Shown one piece after another: positions 62,766 to 64,000 of a stretch of 64,000 nucleotides of DNA (the first letter of the stretch is position 1; each line of letters starts with the position of its first letter). Source of the stretch: GCA-002712045 sp028112705 (GTDB taxonomy: Bacteria; Pseudomonadota; Alphaproteobacteria; Rhodobacterales; Rhodobacteraceae); assembly GCA_028112705.1 (NCBI GenBank), contig JAOGYN010000006.1, positions 1 through 64,000 on the forward strand. Direction: 5' to 3'. The notes under the pieces are model-generated. The model worked only from the letters and a program-made list of their open reading frames with translations, made no database searches and was not told where the DNA came from. The translations under genes were made by a program, and so were the position numbers.

Positions 62766-63950
62766 ATGTTTATTCCTTTTTTCGAAAATTTAAGAGCTGC
62801 AAAAATCCCAGTATCCTTAAGGGAGTATCTCAGTTTTTTAGAAGCAACTAAAACTGGAATGGTATTATATGATATTGAAGGTTTTTATTTTCTTGCACGT
62901 ACATCAATGGTTAAAGATGAAAGAAATTTAGATAAATTTGATCAAGTATTTTCATCTACTTTTAAAGGTTTGGAAAATATTTCTGTAGAGGATGTCCTTG
63001 AAGCAGTAGATTTACCTGCAGAATGGTTGACCAAAATGGCCGAAAAACACTTATCAAAAGAAGAAATGGCTGAAATTGAAGCGTTAGGTGGATTTGAAAA
63101 ATTAATGGAAACTTTAAAAGAACGGCTAGAAGAACAAAAAGGTCGGCACCAAGGTGGAAGTAAGTGGATTGGAACAGCCGGGACATCACCATTTGGGGCT
63201 TATGGATATAATCCTGAAGGTATCCGTATTGGACAAAAAGAAGGCCAGCATGGAAAAGCAATAAAAGTTTGGGATAAACGAAACTTCAAAAATTTAGATG
63301 ACAATGTGGAACTTGGAACGAGAAATATAAAGGTCGCATTAAAAAGAGTTCGACGGTGGGCAAGAGATGGCGCCACAGAAGAGTTAGACTTAAATGGAAC
63401 CATAAGATCAACTGCTGAGAATGGCTACCTAGATGTCCAAATGCGCCCTGAGAGACGAAATGCAGTTAAAGTGTTACTGTTCCTAGATGTTGGTGGATCG
63501 ATGGACCCTCATATAAAAATAGTTGAAGAGCTTTTCTCCGCAGCAAAAACTGAATTCAAACATTTGGAATATTTTTATTTTCACAATTGCCTTTATGAAG
63601 GCGTGTGGAAAGACAATCAAAGACGTTGGAGTGACCAAACGTCTACTTATGATATTTTAAGAACATATGGAACAGATTATAAATGCATTTTCGTTGGAGA
63701 TGCCTCGATGTCGCCATATGAAGTTGCTTATCCTGGAGGTGCATCAGAACATTGGAATCCTGAAGCTGGGGATGTTTGGTTAAATCGAGCAATTGATCAA
63801 TGGCCTGCTAGCATATGGATCAACCCACTATCTGAAAAATATTGGCAATACACTCACTCTGTTGGTATGATCCAAGAATTATTTTCACAACGCATGTATC
63901 CAATGACTCTAAAAGGTATAGAAAGTGGAATGAAAGAATTAAGTAAGTAA
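62766..63950 (+). CDS. VWA-domain protein, CoxE-like partner of MoxR
   Basis: A 394-aa protein. The N-terminal helical half (FIPFFENLRAAKIPVSLREYLSFLEA, DKFDQVFSSTF) is typical of CoxE-type VWA proteins. A GTSPFGAYGYNPEGIRIGQ segment follows, and the VWA domain is near residue 235 (VLLFLDVGGSMDPHIKIVEELF). The MIDAS DxSxS motif is changed: DVGGS has Gly where the first Ser is expected. The ATG at 62766 follows GAGG. The role is not known; MoxR/VWA pairs usually help metal-cofactor or enzyme maturation. Confidence 0.88.
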   Translation: MFIPFFENLRAAKIPVSLREYLSFLEATKTGMVLYDIEGFYFLARTSMVKDERNLDKFDQVFSSTFKGLENISVEDVLEAVDLPAEWLTKMAEKHLSKEEMAEIEALGGFEKLMETLKERLEEQKGRHQGGSKWIGTAGTSPFGAYGYNPEGIRIGQKEGQHGKAIKVWDKRNFKNLDDNVELGTRNIKVALKRVRRWARDGATEELDLNGTIRSTAENGYLDVQMRPERRNAVKVLLFLDVGGSMDPHIKIVEELFSAAKTEFKHLEYFYFHNCLYEGVWKDNQRRWSDQTSTYDILRTYGTDYKCIFVGDASMSPYEVAYPGGASEHWNPEAGDVWLNRAIDQWPASIWINPLSEKYWQYTHSVGMIQELFSQRMYPMTLKGIESGMKELSK

Positions 63951-64000
63951 TTCTATTTCTCATAAGAATATTGCCAGAATGGCAAAAATAGTTGATAATT

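Noticed and set aside
1..64000. CRISPR, IS elements, prophage, toxin-antitoxin or other defence system
   Set aside because: No spaced direct repeats, transposase, integrase or defence-type domains were seen; the window is core metabolism and housekeeping.

Overview
The window is an AT-rich, tightly packed alphaproteobacterial chromosome segment. Almost every gene has a recognisable family. Gene order points to a low-GC marine relative of the Rhodobacterales (roseobacter-like). Examples are mdh-sucCDAB-lpd, gltBD next to uppP and an NDUFA9-like gene, rpmH-rnpA-yidD-ttcA-yidC-MOSC-engB, an ECF sigma/ChrR pair beside a stress cluster, a DksA with a reduced zinc finger, and a MoxR/small membrane protein/VWA trio. 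The lineage is inferred from synteny and protein features; no search was run. TTG starts and 4-nt start/stop overlaps are frequent. No IS element, prophage, CRISPR array or rRNA was seen; there is one tRNA (Arg, ACG).

1-9.2 kb: the TCA-cycle block. The 3' end of mdh is followed by sucC, sucD, sucA, sucB, a VOC/glyoxalase-like gene and lpd, so it carries 2-oxoglutarate dehydrogenase and succinyl-CoA synthetase. sucC reads with a one-base frameshift in a run of six A. Two TTGTGATCACAA palindromes lie upstream of sucC. A convergent GntR/FCD regulator (9.2-9.8 kb) has the same palindromes at its own promoter, which suggests it controls the operon and itself.

9.9-17.9 kb: a divergent stress locus. 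SDR, DUF3833, MFS, DUF1365 and FAD amine-oxidase genes run leftward. An ECF sigma factor (RpoE type) and its ChrR zinc/cupin anti-sigma run rightward, then a dioxygenase-like VOC gene and a flavin aromatic hydroxylase. The arrangement matches the singlet-oxygen (RpoE-ChrR) cluster known from Rhodobacter. The divergent control region shows two back-to-back TGATC-type promoters.

18-26 kb: topA, methylmalonyl-CoA epimerase, DUF1467, a nitroreductase, a DMT exporter, and three heme genes (hemF, hemE, hemC). 26-31.4 kb: a GlcD-like FAD oxidase and a purine/ureide degradation operon (allantoinase-OHCU decarboxylase fusion, ureidoglycine aminohydrolase, ureidoglycolate lyase), then an asparaginase II gene. 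31.6-35.5 kb: envelope genes (IalB-like, two L,D-transpeptidases, a CAP lipoprotein), rlmN, and a 57-aa membrane microprotein with a structured leader and a strong hairpin terminator.

35.5-50.2 kb: GST-queG-SDR, gltB/gltD, uppP, an NDUFA9-like gene, a C-terminally short dnaE2 with an SOS-like box, and an ornithine cyclodeaminase-like gene. 50.2-55.3 kb: the ribosomal protein L34/RNase P/membrane insertion block on the minus strand. 55.5-64 kb: TVP38-like protein, tRNA-Arg, a HAD protein lacking the catalytic Asp, dgt, erpA, xthA, an FAD monooxygenase, dksA, and the MoxR/53-aa/VWA trio.
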